A stretch of DNA of 64,000 nucleotides from positions 212,040-276,039 of the forward strand of contig NZ_JAMYJR010000028.1 in assembly GCF_024137025.1 (NCBI RefSeq), in the 5' to 3' direction. Below the pieces are notes generated by a model. It saw only the letters and a program-made list of their open reading frames with translations, had not been told where the DNA came from and did no database searches. Both the position numbers and the translations under genes were made by a program. Positions within the stretch are counted from its first letter, which is position 1, and every line of letters starts with the position of its first letter. Below are positions 22,649 to 30,600 of the stretch, piece by piece. This DNA is from Paractinoplanes aksuensis. Lineage in GTDB: Bacteria > Actinomycetota > Actinomycetes > Mycobacteriales > Micromonosporaceae.

Positions 22649-24180
22649 GACGTCGGCTCCCGGATGATCTGTTTGTCGCTCAGCATGCCGTCGCGGAAGC
22701 AGAAGCGGTAACGCAACTCGCCGTCCTCGCCGCGGACCTGGTCGAAGATGGACGCCTGATAGTCGACGCAGGCGGCGTCCGCGGCGGGGGTCCCGGCGTC
22801 GGGGTCGGGCAGGGTTTCCCGTACGGCGTGTTCGGGCGCCCCGATCCGGGCCGCGTCGTACGTCTCGCGGTCGACGGTGGCGAAGGCCGAGATCAGCCAC
22901 ATTCCCACCCCGCACAGGGCCAGGAAGACGGCGATCGACAACGCCGTGGCCACGAGCACGAACCGGGACCGGCGGCGGTGCCGGTCGATCACGTCGGCGA
23001 AGTCGGGCCCGGCCGGCGGCGGCGGGTTCTCGACCGGGGCCGGGGCGGCGCCCTCGCCCAGGTGGGGCAGGGTGGCCGCGACCCGGAAGCCGCCGTCCGG
23101 CGTCGGCCCGTGATAGAGCATGCCGCCCGCCACCCGCACCCGTTCGGCCAGTCCGAGCAGCCCCTGTTTGCTGGTCGTCCGCACCACCGGCAGCCCGGCC
23201 GTGTTGGTCACGGCGGCGATCAGCGCGTCCGGCTCGTACCGCAGCCGCAGCGTGATCGCGCCGCCCTGGGCGTGGCGCAACGCGTTGGTCAGTCCCTCCT
23301 GGATGACCCGGTAGGCCGCGTGCTCGGTCAGCGACGCCTCGGGGCGGGGCTCACCCTCGCGGAGCAGCTCGACCCGGGCCCCCGACGACCGGGCCTGCTC
23401 GGCCAGCTCGTCCAGGCCGGTCAACGGGCGTACGAGGGACTGGGGGTCGTCCTGACCGAGCAGACCGAGGATCTGGCGCAGTTCGGTCATCGCGGCCGAC
23501 GACGTCTTGCGGACCAGGTCGGCCGTCTCGTCGGGGTCCTCGGCGGTCCGCATCATCGAGGAGTACAGCGAGATCAGGGTGAGCTTGTGCCCGAGCGAGT
23601 CGTGCATGTCGCGGGCGATCCGGGCCCGTTCGCGGGCCTGGGCCTGCCGGGCGATCTCGCTCTGCTGGCTGTGCAGCTGCACGTTGCGCCCGTGCATGGC
23701 GGCGAGCAGCACCCGCCGTCGCCGGACCAGCCGGGCCACCCCGGCCGGCAGCACCGCCAGCAGCGCGAACAGCAGCGTGGTGAGCAGGGTCCACTCCAGG
23801 GTCAGCGGCTCTTCCCACAGGAACGAGAGCACGTAACCGACCCAGGCTGCGGCCAGCCCGGCCCCGACCTGCCACCAGTGGGCGACCCGATAGGCCAGGG
23901 AAGCGCTCAGCACCAGCAGCAGCATGCTGCTCGGCCCACCGGTGCCCAGCCCGACCAGCGCCGCGGCCACGTAGCCGATCAACGGGTGGGTCAGGCGCAG
24001 CAGCAACAGCACCGGGGTGGTCAGCCCGACCAGCCACGGCGCCGCCGGATACCAGCCGACCAGGGCCGACGGCACCACCGCCGCCACCGTCACCAGCGCC
24101 ACCAGGGCGACCTCGTAGGCCAGCCGCCACCGCTCGGTGAGGCCGGCCTGCCGGCGCCACCGAGCCACGTTCGTCCGCAT
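22645..24180 (-). CDS. Sensor histidine kinase with an unusual extracytoplasmic C-terminal domain
   Basis: A 511-aa HisKA_3-type kinase: five to six N-terminal membrane helices, H193 in ARDMHDSLGHKL, N299 in EGLTNALRHA and the ATP-lid KQGLLGLAERV. Unlike ordinary members (ending near residue 375), it continues with a proline-rich hinge, a further membrane helix (407-430, FVLVATALSIAVFLALCGV) and an ~80-residue domain outside the membrane with C471 and C494. That tail (IGAPEHAVRETLPD, CVDYQAS, YRFCFRDGMLSDKQ) resembles SmpA/BamE-like folds. It may sense an envelope ligand in place of the short N-terminal loops. Confidence 0.88.
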   Translation of the reverse strand: MRTNVARWRRQAGLTERWRLAYEVALVALVTVAAVVPSALVGWYPAAPWLVGLTTPVLLLLRLTHPLIGYVAAALVGLGTGGPSSMLLLVLSASLAYRVAHWWQVGAGLAAAWVGYVLSFLWEEPLTLEWTLLTTLLFALLAVLPAGVARLVRRRRVLLAAMHGRNVQLHSQQSEIARQAQARERARIARDMHDSLGHKLTLISLYSSMMRTAEDPDETADLVRKTSSAAMTELRQILGLLGQDDPQSLVRPLTGLDELAEQARSSGARVELLREGEPRPEASLTEHAAYRVIQEGLTNALRHAQGGAITLRLRYEPDALIAAVTNTAGLPVVRTTSKQGLLGLAERVRVAGGMLYHGPTPDGGFRVAATLPHLGEGAAPAPVENPPPPAGPDFADVIDRHRRRSRFVLVATALSIAVFLALCGVGMWLISAFATVDRETYDAARIGAPEHAVRETLPDPDAGTPAADAACVDYQASIFDQVRGEDGELRYRFCFRDGMLSDKQIIREPTS

Positions 24181-24253
24181 CCGGCCAGCCTGCCCGGGAT
24201 CGGGGCCGGCGGCGTCAGCGGTTCGGGAGATCTCGATGGGCCCGTCCTCCCAC

Positions 24254-24280
24254 GAAAGTCTGACAGTCGCTCGACAATCT
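24254..24280 (+). promoter_or_regulatory. Putative response-regulator box upstream of the MacA-like gene
   Basis: Contains CTGACAGTC-N-CTCGACAA with preceding GAAA; 22 of 24 bases match the element at 30545-30568, upstream of the OmpR-type regulator. It ends 41 nt before ATG 24321, which fits an activator next to the -35 region. TGACAG and TCGACA recur with about 10-bp spacing, as OmpR-family sites often do. Confidence 0.6.
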
Positions 24281-24320
24281 ACTGACGGCCCGCTGACGAC
24301 TGCTCGGCATCGTGGCCGGC

Positions 24321-25346
24321 ATGCGACGAATGATCCTGCTCCTGGCCGTCGTCACGGCGGCCGGGTGTACGGCGGAAGGCCCGCCCCGGTCGGAGCCGTC
24401 CGCCGCCGCGGTGGCGACTGTGGCCGTCGAGCGCACCGACCTCAGCACCGCCCGCACCCTGCCCGGGACGCTCGGTTACGGCGTGCCCCGGACGATCCGG
24501 GCCGCCGGGGGCACGGTGACCTGGCTGCCCCGGACCGGCGCCACCGTCAAGCGGGGCGGAACGCTGTACCGCAACGACGACCAGCCGGTGATCCTGCTCT
24601 ACGGGTCGACGCCGCTGTTCCGCCCGCTCGCGGCGGCCGGGCTGACCGGGCGCGACGTCCGCGTGCTGGTCGACAACCTGCGCGCGCTGGGCTACCGCAC
24701 CGGTGACCAGCCGCGCCGCAAACGGTCGGGCGACGCCGTGCTCACCGCCGGTGTCGTCGCCGCGGTCAAGAAATGGCAGGGCGACGAGGGCCGCCCGGTC
24801 ACCGGCGCCGTCGACCCGGCCGACGTCGTGGTGCTGCCGGGCGCCGTACGGGTGAGCCAGCTCGGCGCGCAGGTCGGCGACCCGGCAGCCGAGGGCGTCC
24901 TGGTCGTCACCGGGCGCAAGAAGGCGGTGACCGTGCCGGTGCCCGTGGCCGATCTCGGCGCGATCCGCGTCGGCCAATCGGTGCAGGTCGAGCTGCCCGG
25001 TGGCACCCGGACCAAGGGGACAGTCGGCCGGATCGACCGCGACGCACGGGCCGACGAGGATTCCGGAAAACCGGCCCAGGTCGACGTGACCGTGACCCTG
25101 GGCGACGCCAAGGCCGTTCAGGATCTGGACTCCGCCCCGGTCGACGTGTCCTTCGCCGGACAGTCCCGGAAAGGCGTGCTCGCCGTGCCGGTCGCGGCGC
25201 TGCTGGCCCTGCGCGAGGGCGGCCACGCCGTCCAGGTCTCCGGCGGCCCGGTGATCGCGGTCGAGACCGGCATGTTCGCCATGGGACTGGTCGAGGTCAG
25301 CGGCGACGGCTTGGCCGAGGGCACCCGGGTGGTGACCGCGTCGTGA
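24321..25346 (+). CDS. MacA-like efflux adaptor lipoprotein with peptidoglycan-binding domain
   Basis: A 341-aa protein from ATG 24321 (GTG 24312 is possible). A lipobox-like VTAAGC follows a hydrophobic stretch, so it is probably anchored outside the membrane. Order of parts: a lipoyl/barrel-sandwich half (TVTWLPRTGATVKRGGTLYR), a peptidoglycan-binding-1-like helical insert (DVRVLVDNLRALGYRTGD to AVKKWQ) where MacA has its coiled-coil hairpin, then the second half of the sandwich and beta-barrel (VQVELPGGTRTKGTVGRI, VLAVPVAALLALREGG). It forms one coupled operon with the ATPase and permease that follow (GTGA overlap). The insert would suit contact with the cell wall in an organism lacking TolC. 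Confidence 0.85.
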   Translation: MRRMILLLAVVTAAGCTAEGPPRSEPSAAAVATVAVERTDLSTARTLPGTLGYGVPRTIRAAGGTVTWLPRTGATVKRGGTLYRNDDQPVILLYGSTPLFRPLAAAGLTGRDVRVLVDNLRALGYRTGDQPRRKRSGDAVLTAGVVAAVKKWQGDEGRPVTGAVDPADVVVLPGAVRVSQLGAQVGDPAAEGVLVVTGRKKAVTVPVPVADLGAIRVGQSVQVELPGGTRTKGTVGRIDRDARADEDSGKPAQVDVTVTLGDAKAVQDLDSAPVDVSFAGQSRKGVLAVPVAALLALREGGHAVQVSGGPVIAVETGMFAMGLVEVSGDGLAEGTRVVTAS

Positions 25347-26242
25347 CGGTCCTGGCTGTACGCGAGGTGAGCATGGTCTACGGCGGCGGCGTCACCGCCC
25401 TCGACCGGGTGTCACTCACCGTCGAGGCGGGCGAGCTGCTGGCCATCGTCGGTGCCTCCGGCTCCGGCAAGTCCACGCTGCTCAACGTCATGGGCACGCT
25501 CGACCGGCCCACCCACGGCACGGTCACCGTGCTGGGACAGGACGCGCAAGCCCTGTCCGACCGGCAACTCTCCGCATTGCGCGGCCGCACGATCGGCTTC
25601 GTCTTCCAGCAGTTCCACCTCACCGACGGTTTCACCGCGCTCGAGAACGTGGCCACCGGCCTTCTGTACGCCGGTGTGCCCCGGCGCCAGCGGCGCGGGC
25701 TCGCGGCCGAGGCCCTGGACCGGGTCGGGCTCGCCCACCGCCTCGGGCACCGGCCGCACCAGCTCTCCGGGGGCGAGAAACAGCGCGTGGCGATCGCCCG
25801 CGCCCTGGCCACCGGGCCCGCCCTGGTGCTGGCCGACGAGCCCACGGGCGCCCTCGACACCGCGACCGGGCAGGCCGTGCTGGAGCTGCTGATCCGGCTC
25901 AACGCCGAGGGCACGACGATCGCGGTCATCACCCACGACCGGGACATCGCGGCCGCCCTGCCCCGCCGCGTCGAACTACGCGACGGCCGCGTCGTCGCCG
26001 ATGCGACGCAGTCGACCGCCACTGGTCCTCCGCCAGCCGCTGGGCAGTCGATCGCCGCTGGTCCTGCGCCAGCCGGTGGGAGGTCGGTTGCTGGTGGTCC
26101 TGCGCTGGGCGCTGGGCAGTCGCTCGCTGGTGGGCAGTCGCACGTCGTGGAGCACGGCGGGCAGTCGCACGTCGTGCAGCAGTCGGTCGCGGCCGGGCGG
26201 TCGTTCGGTGTGGCGCAGCCGTTCGTTGCGGGGCAGTCGTGA
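25343..26242 (+). CDS. MacB-type ABC transporter ATP-binding protein with a repetitive C-terminal tail
   Basis: The ATPase core is complete: Walker A GASGSGKST (37-45), Q-loop FVFQQFHL, signature LSGGEKQRV (141-149), Walker B LVLADEP with TGALD, and H-loop VITHD. The core ends near residue 220, normal for LolD/MacB ATPases. About 80 further residues are a glycine/alanine/glutamine-serine-rich tail made of degenerate AAGQS, AGGQSHVV and AAGRS units. GTG 25343 overlaps the adaptor stop, and the gene's own stop overlaps the next GTG, so the tail is truly translated if the permease is coupled. Confidence 0.9.
   Translation: MTVLAVREVSMVYGGGVTALDRVSLTVEAGELLAIVGASGSGKSTLLNVMGTLDRPTHGTVTVLGQDAQALSDRQLSALRGRTIGFVFQQFHLTDGFTALENVATGLLYAGVPRRQRRGLAAEALDRVGLAHRLGHRPHQLSGGEKQRVAIARALATGPALVLADEPTGALDTATGQAVLELLIRLNAEGTTIAVITHDRDIAAALPRRVELRDGRVVADATQSTATGPPPAAGQSIAAGPAPAGGRSVAGGPALGAGQSLAGGQSHVVEHGGQSHVVQQSVAAGRSFGVAQPFVAGQS
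26014..26239 (+). repeat. Degenerate repeats encoding the ATPase tail
   Basis: GGGCAGTCG recurs at least five times and GCTGGTCCTGCGC-like blocks twice, all kept in frame. The stretch adds a low-complexity tail to an otherwise ordinary ATPase and probably grew by slippage. Confidence 0.65.
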
Positions 26243-27408
26243 GGGCCGTGCGGTTGTCGCCGGCCGACGTTCTCGCCCTGGCGTTCGTGGGTCTGCGGGT
26301 GCGGCGGATGCGGGCCGCCCTGTCCGCGCTGGGCATCAGTATCGGCATCGCCACGATGGTGGTGGTCATGGGCATCCCGGCCTCCAGCGAGCGGGCCCTG
26401 GCCCGTGACCTGGCCGCCCTCGGCACCAACCTGTTGCAGGCCAGCGCGCTGCCCGACCAGCAGCCCCCGGCCGCGCTCGAGGAGCGGGCGGCCGAGATGG
26501 CGGCCCGGATCGCCCCGGTCGTCGGCGCGTCGGCGATGGCCAACACGCACGCCACGATCGCCCGCAACGAACGGGCCGACAACTCCGCGACGACCACCGT
26601 GCTGGCCAGCCGGCCCGGGATCCTGCCGTTGCTCGAGGGCCGGATCCGGGCCGGGCGCTGGTTCGACGAGCAGTTCCCCACGGTGGTGCTCGGGGCCGAG
26701 GCCGCGGACCGGCTGGGCATCACCGACCCGGCCGGCGGCCCACAGCTCTACATCGGACAGCGGTGGTTCACCGTCACCGGCATCCTCGGGCCGATCCCGC
26801 TCGCGCCCGAGATCGACCGGGCGGCCCTGGTCGGCTGGCCCGCCGCACGCCGCGAGCTCGGCTTCGACGGGCGGCCGACGGTGGTCTACGTCCGCAGCCA
26901 CGAACCGGCGGTCGAGGCCGTCCGGGACGTGCTGCCCGCGACCGTGCTGCCCGCCGCGCCCGGCCTGGTGCGGGTGACCCGCCCGTCCGACGCGCTCGCG
27001 GCCCAGCGCGCGTCCGAGGCCACCTTCAGCGCGCTGTTCCTGGGCATGGCCGGGGTGGCGCTGCTCGTCGGCGGCATCGGGGTGGCCAACACCATGGTCA
27101 TCTCGGTGCTGGAGCGCCGGCGCGAGATCGGGTTGCGGCGGGCCCTGGGCGCCCATCGCGGGCAGATCCGCACCCAGTTCCTGGCCGAATCGGTGGCGTT
27201 GTCGCTGCTGGGCGGCCTGACCGGGACGGCCCTGGGCGTGGCCGCGACCGTCGGTTACGCGCTGCACCAGCACTGGCCGCCCGTCGTGCCGCTGACCGCG
27301 CTGGCCGCCGGAACCGGCGGCGCACTGCTGGTCGGCGTCGTCGCCGGCGTCTACCCGTCCGTCCGGGCAGCCCGCCTCACCCCGACCGAAGCATTGGCCG
27401 CCTCGTGA
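26239..27408 (+). CDS. MacB-type ABC transporter permease
   Basis: A 389-aa permease with the single-module MacB/FtsX layout: an N-terminal helix (MRAALSALGISIGIATMVVVMG), an extracytoplasmic domain of about 220 residues (NLLQASALPDQQPP to LVRVTRPSDALAAQRA) and three C-terminal helices with the conserved loop SVLERRREIGLRRALGAHRGQIRTQFL. It ends with VRAARLTPTEALAAS, the usual FtsX C-terminal motif. With the adaptor and ATPase it makes a complete MacAB-like exporter, probably moving peptides, lipids or antibiotics outwards. Two more copies of its 3' end follow the stop codon. Confidence 0.92.
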   Translation: MRAVRLSPADVLALAFVGLRVRRMRAALSALGISIGIATMVVVMGIPASSERALARDLAALGTNLLQASALPDQQPPAALEERAAEMAARIAPVVGASAMANTHATIARNERADNSATTTVLASRPGILPLLEGRIRAGRWFDEQFPTVVLGAEAADRLGITDPAGGPQLYIGQRWFTVTGILGPIPLAPEIDRAALVGWPAARRELGFDGRPTVVYVRSHEPAVEAVRDVLPATVLPAAPGLVRVTRPSDALAAQRASEATFSALFLGMAGVALLVGGIGVANTMVISVLERRREIGLRRALGAHRGQIRTQFLAESVALSLLGGLTGTALGVAATVGYALHQHWPPVVPLTALAAGTGGALLVGVVAGVYPSVRAARLTPTEALAAS

Positions 27409-27508
27409 CCCGCCCGTGCGGGCAGCCCGTCTCGCCGCGACCGAAGAACTTGCCCGTTCGTGTGGGCAGCCCGTCTCACCCCGGCCGAAGCACTCGGCTT
27501 CTCCTGAA
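27361..27508 (+). repeat. Three tandem copies of the permease gene's 3' end
   Basis: GGGCAGCCCG(C/T)CTC begins at 27365, 27420 and 27464 (spacings 55 and 44). Copy 1 is the real C-terminus; copy 2 encodes VRAARLAATEELARS; copy 3 encodes AARLTPAEALGFS followed by its own stop at 27506-27508. Confidence 0.85.
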
Positions 27509-27516
27509 GGGACGTC

Positions 27517-28071
27517 ATGCGTACCAAATTGGCTCTGGCCTTTGTTTTTGTGCTCGCCGGTTGTTCGTCGGCGCCGTCGGAAGACACTCCGTCGGTGGTC
27601 TCGTTGCAGACGCCGGGCAGCGCTCCCGTCTCGGTAGCGCCCGCGGCCCCGGTCATCCGGCCCGATACCACGGCGGCTGAGGTGCGCCGCATGCAGCAGC
27701 CGTGGATGAAATGCCTAAAAGAGAACAAGGTCCCGATGCGGACGGCCGAGGACGGGTTGCTCGACATCAGCGCCAGCGGCAACACCAACGAGACCAACGG
27801 GCGGATCATCGCCGAGACCGACCGCAAGGTGGTGGCCGCGTGCGGGAAGCTCAAACCGGTGCTGGCGCCGGAACTGGACGAGGACAAGAACCCGTACTGG
27901 GCCGACGACGACAACAACTACCACCTGTGCCTGGTCGCGGCCGGTCAGGACTTCGTCAAGAGGAACGGCGAATGGCGGCCCGGCCCGACCTGGTACACCG
28001 ACCCGCAGGAGCCGGACGAGGCGCTCGAACTGCGCTGTCAGGCCGAGGCGTTCGACGGCAAGAAAGGCTGA
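27517..28071 (+). CDS. Lipoprotein, 184 aa, four-cysteine mature domain
   Basis: The signal sequence MRTKLALAFVFVLAGCSS carries a perfect lipobox (LAGC), so it is lipid-anchored outside the membrane. After a proline/serine/threonine-rich spacer the mature part contains WMKCLKENKVP, VVAACGKLKP, YHLCLVAAG and ELRCQAEAF; four cysteines could make two disulfides. The CLK(x)4VP-type motif and the spacing to the next cysteine resemble the extracytoplasmic domain of the histidine kinase encoded next to it (VQCLKNRHLP, QDCVDNA). GAAGGGA precedes the ATG. It lies at the end of the MacAB-like operon, convergent with that kinase, and is not a known family to me. Confidence 0.82.
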   Translation: MRTKLALAFVFVLAGCSSAPSEDTPSVVSLQTPGSAPVSVAPAAPVIRPDTTAAEVRRMQQPWMKCLKENKVPMRTAEDGLLDISASGNTNETNGRIIAETDRKVVAACGKLKPVLAPELDEDKNPYWADDDNNYHLCLVAAGQDFVKRNGEWRPGPTWYTDPQEPDEALELRCQAEAFDGKKG

Positions 28072-28102
28072 CGCCTAGCCGAAGGGGAGGGCGGACGCCT
28101 CC

Positions 28103-29821
28103 TCAGAGGGACGCCGGCAGCCGGACCGTGAACGTGCTGCCCACCCCGGCCGTGCTGGCTGCCGTGAGGTCGCCGCCGTGGGCCTGGGCCAGTTTGCGGG
28201 CGATCGACAGGCCCAGGCCGCTGCCCCCGGTGGCCCGGGCCCGCGCCCGGTCGGCCCGCCAGAACCGGTCGAACACGTGCGGCAGATCGGCCGCGCTGAT
28301 GCCCTCGCCGGTGTCGCTGACCTCGATGACCACGTCGGGCCCGGCGGTACGGGCCCACACGTCGATCCGGCCGCCGGGCGGGGTGTGCCGGATCGCGTTG
28401 GTCAGCAGGTTGGCGATGATCTGCCGGAACCGGACGGGGTCGACCAGGACCGGCAGCTCACCCTCGGCCCGCAGGTGGACCGACGGATAGGCCTCGACGA
28501 CGGTAGCCAGCAGGTCGGCCGCCGAGTGCTCGGCCCGGTCCAGAGCCAGGGTGCCCGCGTCGGCGTCGGCCAGGTCGGACAGGTCGTCCACGATGTGCTG
28601 GAGCAGGCCGGTCTCCTCGAGCAGCAACCGCACCATGTCCTGGTCGAGGTCGGCCAGCCCGTCCTGACCGGCGGTCAGCCAGTTCCGCACGTTGGTGAGC
28701 GGGTTGCGCAGTTCATGAGCGATGTCGTCGACCATCGTGCGCCTTTGTTGTTCACTTCGCTCACTTCGCTGGGCGAGGTCGTTGAGCGCGTTGGCCAGGC
28801 GGCCGATCTCGTCGGCGCGGGCGATCGTCACCGGGGCCGGGCGGTGGGCCGCCTCGTCGGCCGCGGCGGTCAGGGCGCGCAGCGGACGGACCAGTCGCAG
28901 ACCGACCAGCAGGGCCGCGGCCACGGCCACCAGCAGCACGAACCCGGCCGCCCCGGCGATCCGCAGGGTGCTCGCCCGGGAAAGGTCGAACGGCGGCGCC
29001 GGCGGCTCGGCCGGGCTGCTCAGGAACAGTCGGGCCGGGCGGGCGACGTACGGCCGCAGTTGCGCCCGGCGTGCGTTGTCCACACAGTCCTGGATGTCCT
29101 GGACGTTGCCGTAGACGTTGGCGCCGGCGTACTGCCAGGTGAAGTCGACCGGGAACAGCACGATGTCGGGCAGGTGCCGGTTCTTGAGGCACTGGACGAC
29201 CGGGCCCCGCAGCTTCGCGAGCGCGCGCTGCTCGGCCGGGAACGGCGCGTCCTCGCGGAACAGGCAGTCCCGCCGCAGGCGCGGGGTGCGCTCGGCCATC
29301 CGGACGACCAAGCGGCCCGACGGCACCTCCTGGGCGGTGGCCTCGACGCCCTGTGAGCGCAGGCACTCCAGGCGCTGCCGGACCAGTTCACGCTGGGCCG
29401 CCCGGTCGCGCTCGCCCAGCCGGTACGGGCCGACGGCGCGCGGATCGATCGGGCCCGAGGCGCCGCCGAGCGGGTCGAGCACCGCCGACGGCCGCCCCGG
29501 CAGCGGCGCCGCCGGATCGGAGCTGGCGATGAGGTCGCCGTCAGCGGTGGTGATCGCAATCGTCCGGCCCGTCTCGGCGGCCAGCCGGCGCACGTCCGGC
29601 CCGACCGTGTCCCAGCCCGGGTGACCGGCGGCGAAGCCGAGCAGCCGGTCGTAGATGAGGGAGTCGCCGGCCAGCGACTGTGCCCGCTCCTTCTGCACCG
29701 CCCGGGTCGCCGTCTGGGCGGCCAGCCAGGCCGTGGTAGCCACCGACAGGATCACGATCAGGATCGAGGTGCCGAGCAGGCGTACGACCAGACTGCGGCG
29801 CCACGGCACGGGCCGGCTCAC
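28103..29821 (-). CDS. Sensor histidine kinase (HisKA type) with a large cysteine-containing sensor domain
   Basis: A 572-aa kinase from GTG 29821, coupled to the response regulator by a GTGA overlap. It has TM1 (VVRLLGTSILIVILSVATTAWL), an extracytoplasmic domain of about 260 residues with cysteines in LECLRS, RRDCLF, VQCLKN and QDCVDN, TM2 (IAGAAGFVLLVAVAAALLVGL), HAMP (LVRPLRALTAAADE), phosphoacceptor histidine in DIAHELRNPLTNV, and an ATPase domain with NLLTNAIRHTPPGG, DTGEGI and GGSGLGLSIARKL. The two repeated CL(K/R) motifs suggest a duplicated sensor unit related to the neighbouring lipoprotein. Confidence 0.92.
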   Translation of the reverse strand: MSRPVPWRRSLVVRLLGTSILIVILSVATTAWLAAQTATRAVQKERAQSLAGDSLIYDRLLGFAAGHPGWDTVGPDVRRLAAETGRTIAITTADGDLIASSDPAAPLPGRPSAVLDPLGGASGPIDPRAVGPYRLGERDRAAQRELVRQRLECLRSQGVEATAQEVPSGRLVVRMAERTPRLRRDCLFREDAPFPAEQRALAKLRGPVVQCLKNRHLPDIVLFPVDFTWQYAGANVYGNVQDIQDCVDNARRAQLRPYVARPARLFLSSPAEPPAPPFDLSRASTLRIAGAAGFVLLVAVAAALLVGLRLVRPLRALTAAADEAAHRPAPVTIARADEIGRLANALNDLAQRSERSEQQRRTMVDDIAHELRNPLTNVRNWLTAGQDGLADLDQDMVRLLLEETGLLQHIVDDLSDLADADAGTLALDRAEHSAADLLATVVEAYPSVHLRAEGELPVLVDPVRFRQIIANLLTNAIRHTPPGGRIDVWARTAGPDVVIEVSDTGEGISAADLPHVFDRFWRADRARARATGGSGLGLSIARKLAQAHGGDLTAASTAGVGSTFTVRLPASL

Positions 29822-30510
29822 CCGGACGACCCGTCGACCAGCTTGTAGCCCACCCCGTGCACGGTCAGCAGGTAGGCCGGGCGGCGCGGGTCGTCCTCGA
29901 GCTTGCGGCGCAGGTTGACCACGTGCATGTCGATCCCGCGGTCGGTGGCGTTGCGGTCGAGCCCGCTGATCCGGTCGGCCAGCTGACGGCGGGTGAAGAC
30001 CCGGCCCGGCTCGGCGGCCAGCGCGGCCAGCAGCGCGAACTCGCCCCGCGTACAGGGAACCTCGGTCCGGTCCCGGTGCACGGTGTGGCCGGCCGGGTCG
30101 ACCGTGAGCGCGCCGACCCGCAGCCCGTCCCCGGCCGCCGGGCGCGGGGTGGCCCGGCGCAGCAGCGCGCGGACGCGGGCCACCAGCTCGCGGGGGTCGT
30201 AAGGCTTGGTCAGGTAGTCGTCGGCGCCCAGGTCGAACCCCAGCACCCGGTCGTCGGCGCTGGTGCGGGCGGTCAGCATGAGGATCGGCAGGTCGTGGTC
30301 GACCCGCAGCACCCGGCACACGTCCCGCCCGTCGATCTCGGGCATCTGCACGTCGAGCACGAGCAGGTCGGGCGCGCGCTGCCGGACGGCGGTGATGGCG
30401 GCCCGGCCGTCGGCGACCACCACCGGCGACCAGCCGGCCGCCTGCAGGTAGCGCCGGATGATCTCGGCCTGCCGGGGGTCGTCCTCGGCGATCAGGATGG
30501 TGGCGGGCAC
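29818..30510 (-). CDS. OmpR/PhoB-type response regulator
   Basis: A 230-aa regulator from GTG 30510. The receiver has D53 (LLVLDVQMPEIDG), acidic pair at 10-11 and K in YLTKPYDPRELVARV. The C-terminal winged helix contains VPCTRGEFALLAALAAEPGRVFTRRQL, DMHVVNLRRKLEDDPRRP and a final GVGYKLV. A nearly identical DNA element lies 35 nt upstream of its own start and upstream of the MacA-like gene, so it may control itself and the exporter. The transcript is probably leaderless (TACAGT 6 nt before the GTG). Confidence 0.94.
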   Translation of the reverse strand: MPATILIAEDDPRQAEIIRRYLQAAGWSPVVVADGRAAITAVRQRAPDLLVLDVQMPEIDGRDVCRVLRVDHDLPILMLTARTSADDRVLGFDLGADDYLTKPYDPRELVARVRALLRRATPRPAAGDGLRVGALTVDPAGHTVHRDRTEVPCTRGEFALLAALAAEPGRVFTRRQLADRISGLDRNATDRGIDMHVVNLRRKLEDDPRRPAYLLTVHGVGYKLVDGSSG

Positions 30511-30516
30511 CGCCCG

Positions 30517-30522
30517 ACTGTA
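30517..30522 (-). promoter_or_regulatory. -10 element of a leaderless promoter for the two-component operon
   Basis: TACAGT on the minus strand with 6 nt to GTG 30510. The conserved box at 30545-30570 sits where an activator would touch the -35 region. Confidence 0.45.
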
Positions 30523-30544
30523 GGCGGCCCGATCCCGGCGTACG

Positions 30545-30570
30545 GAAAATCTGACAGTCCCTCGACAACT
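30545..30570 (+). promoter_or_regulatory. Putative autoregulatory box of the OmpR-type regulator
   Basis: GAAAATCTGACAGTCCCTCG followed by ACAACT. It matches 24254-24280 at 22 of the first 24 positions, but points away from the regulator gene, whereas at the exporter it points toward the gene. Confidence 0.6.
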
Positions 30571-30600
30571 CGGCGGCGGCCGGGAGTGTGTCGTCCACCA

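Noticed and set aside
24312..24320. GTG at 24312 as start of the MacA-like protein
   Set aside because: ATG at 24321 leaves a compact lipoprotein signal (MRRMILLLAVVTAAGC); the GTG adds only three residues and overlaps a -10-like element.
25343..26242. ATPase at 25343 considered as the missing partner of the FtsX pair at 14338-20267
   Set aside because: It is translationally coupled to its own adaptor and permease; sharing is possible but not supported by the sequence.
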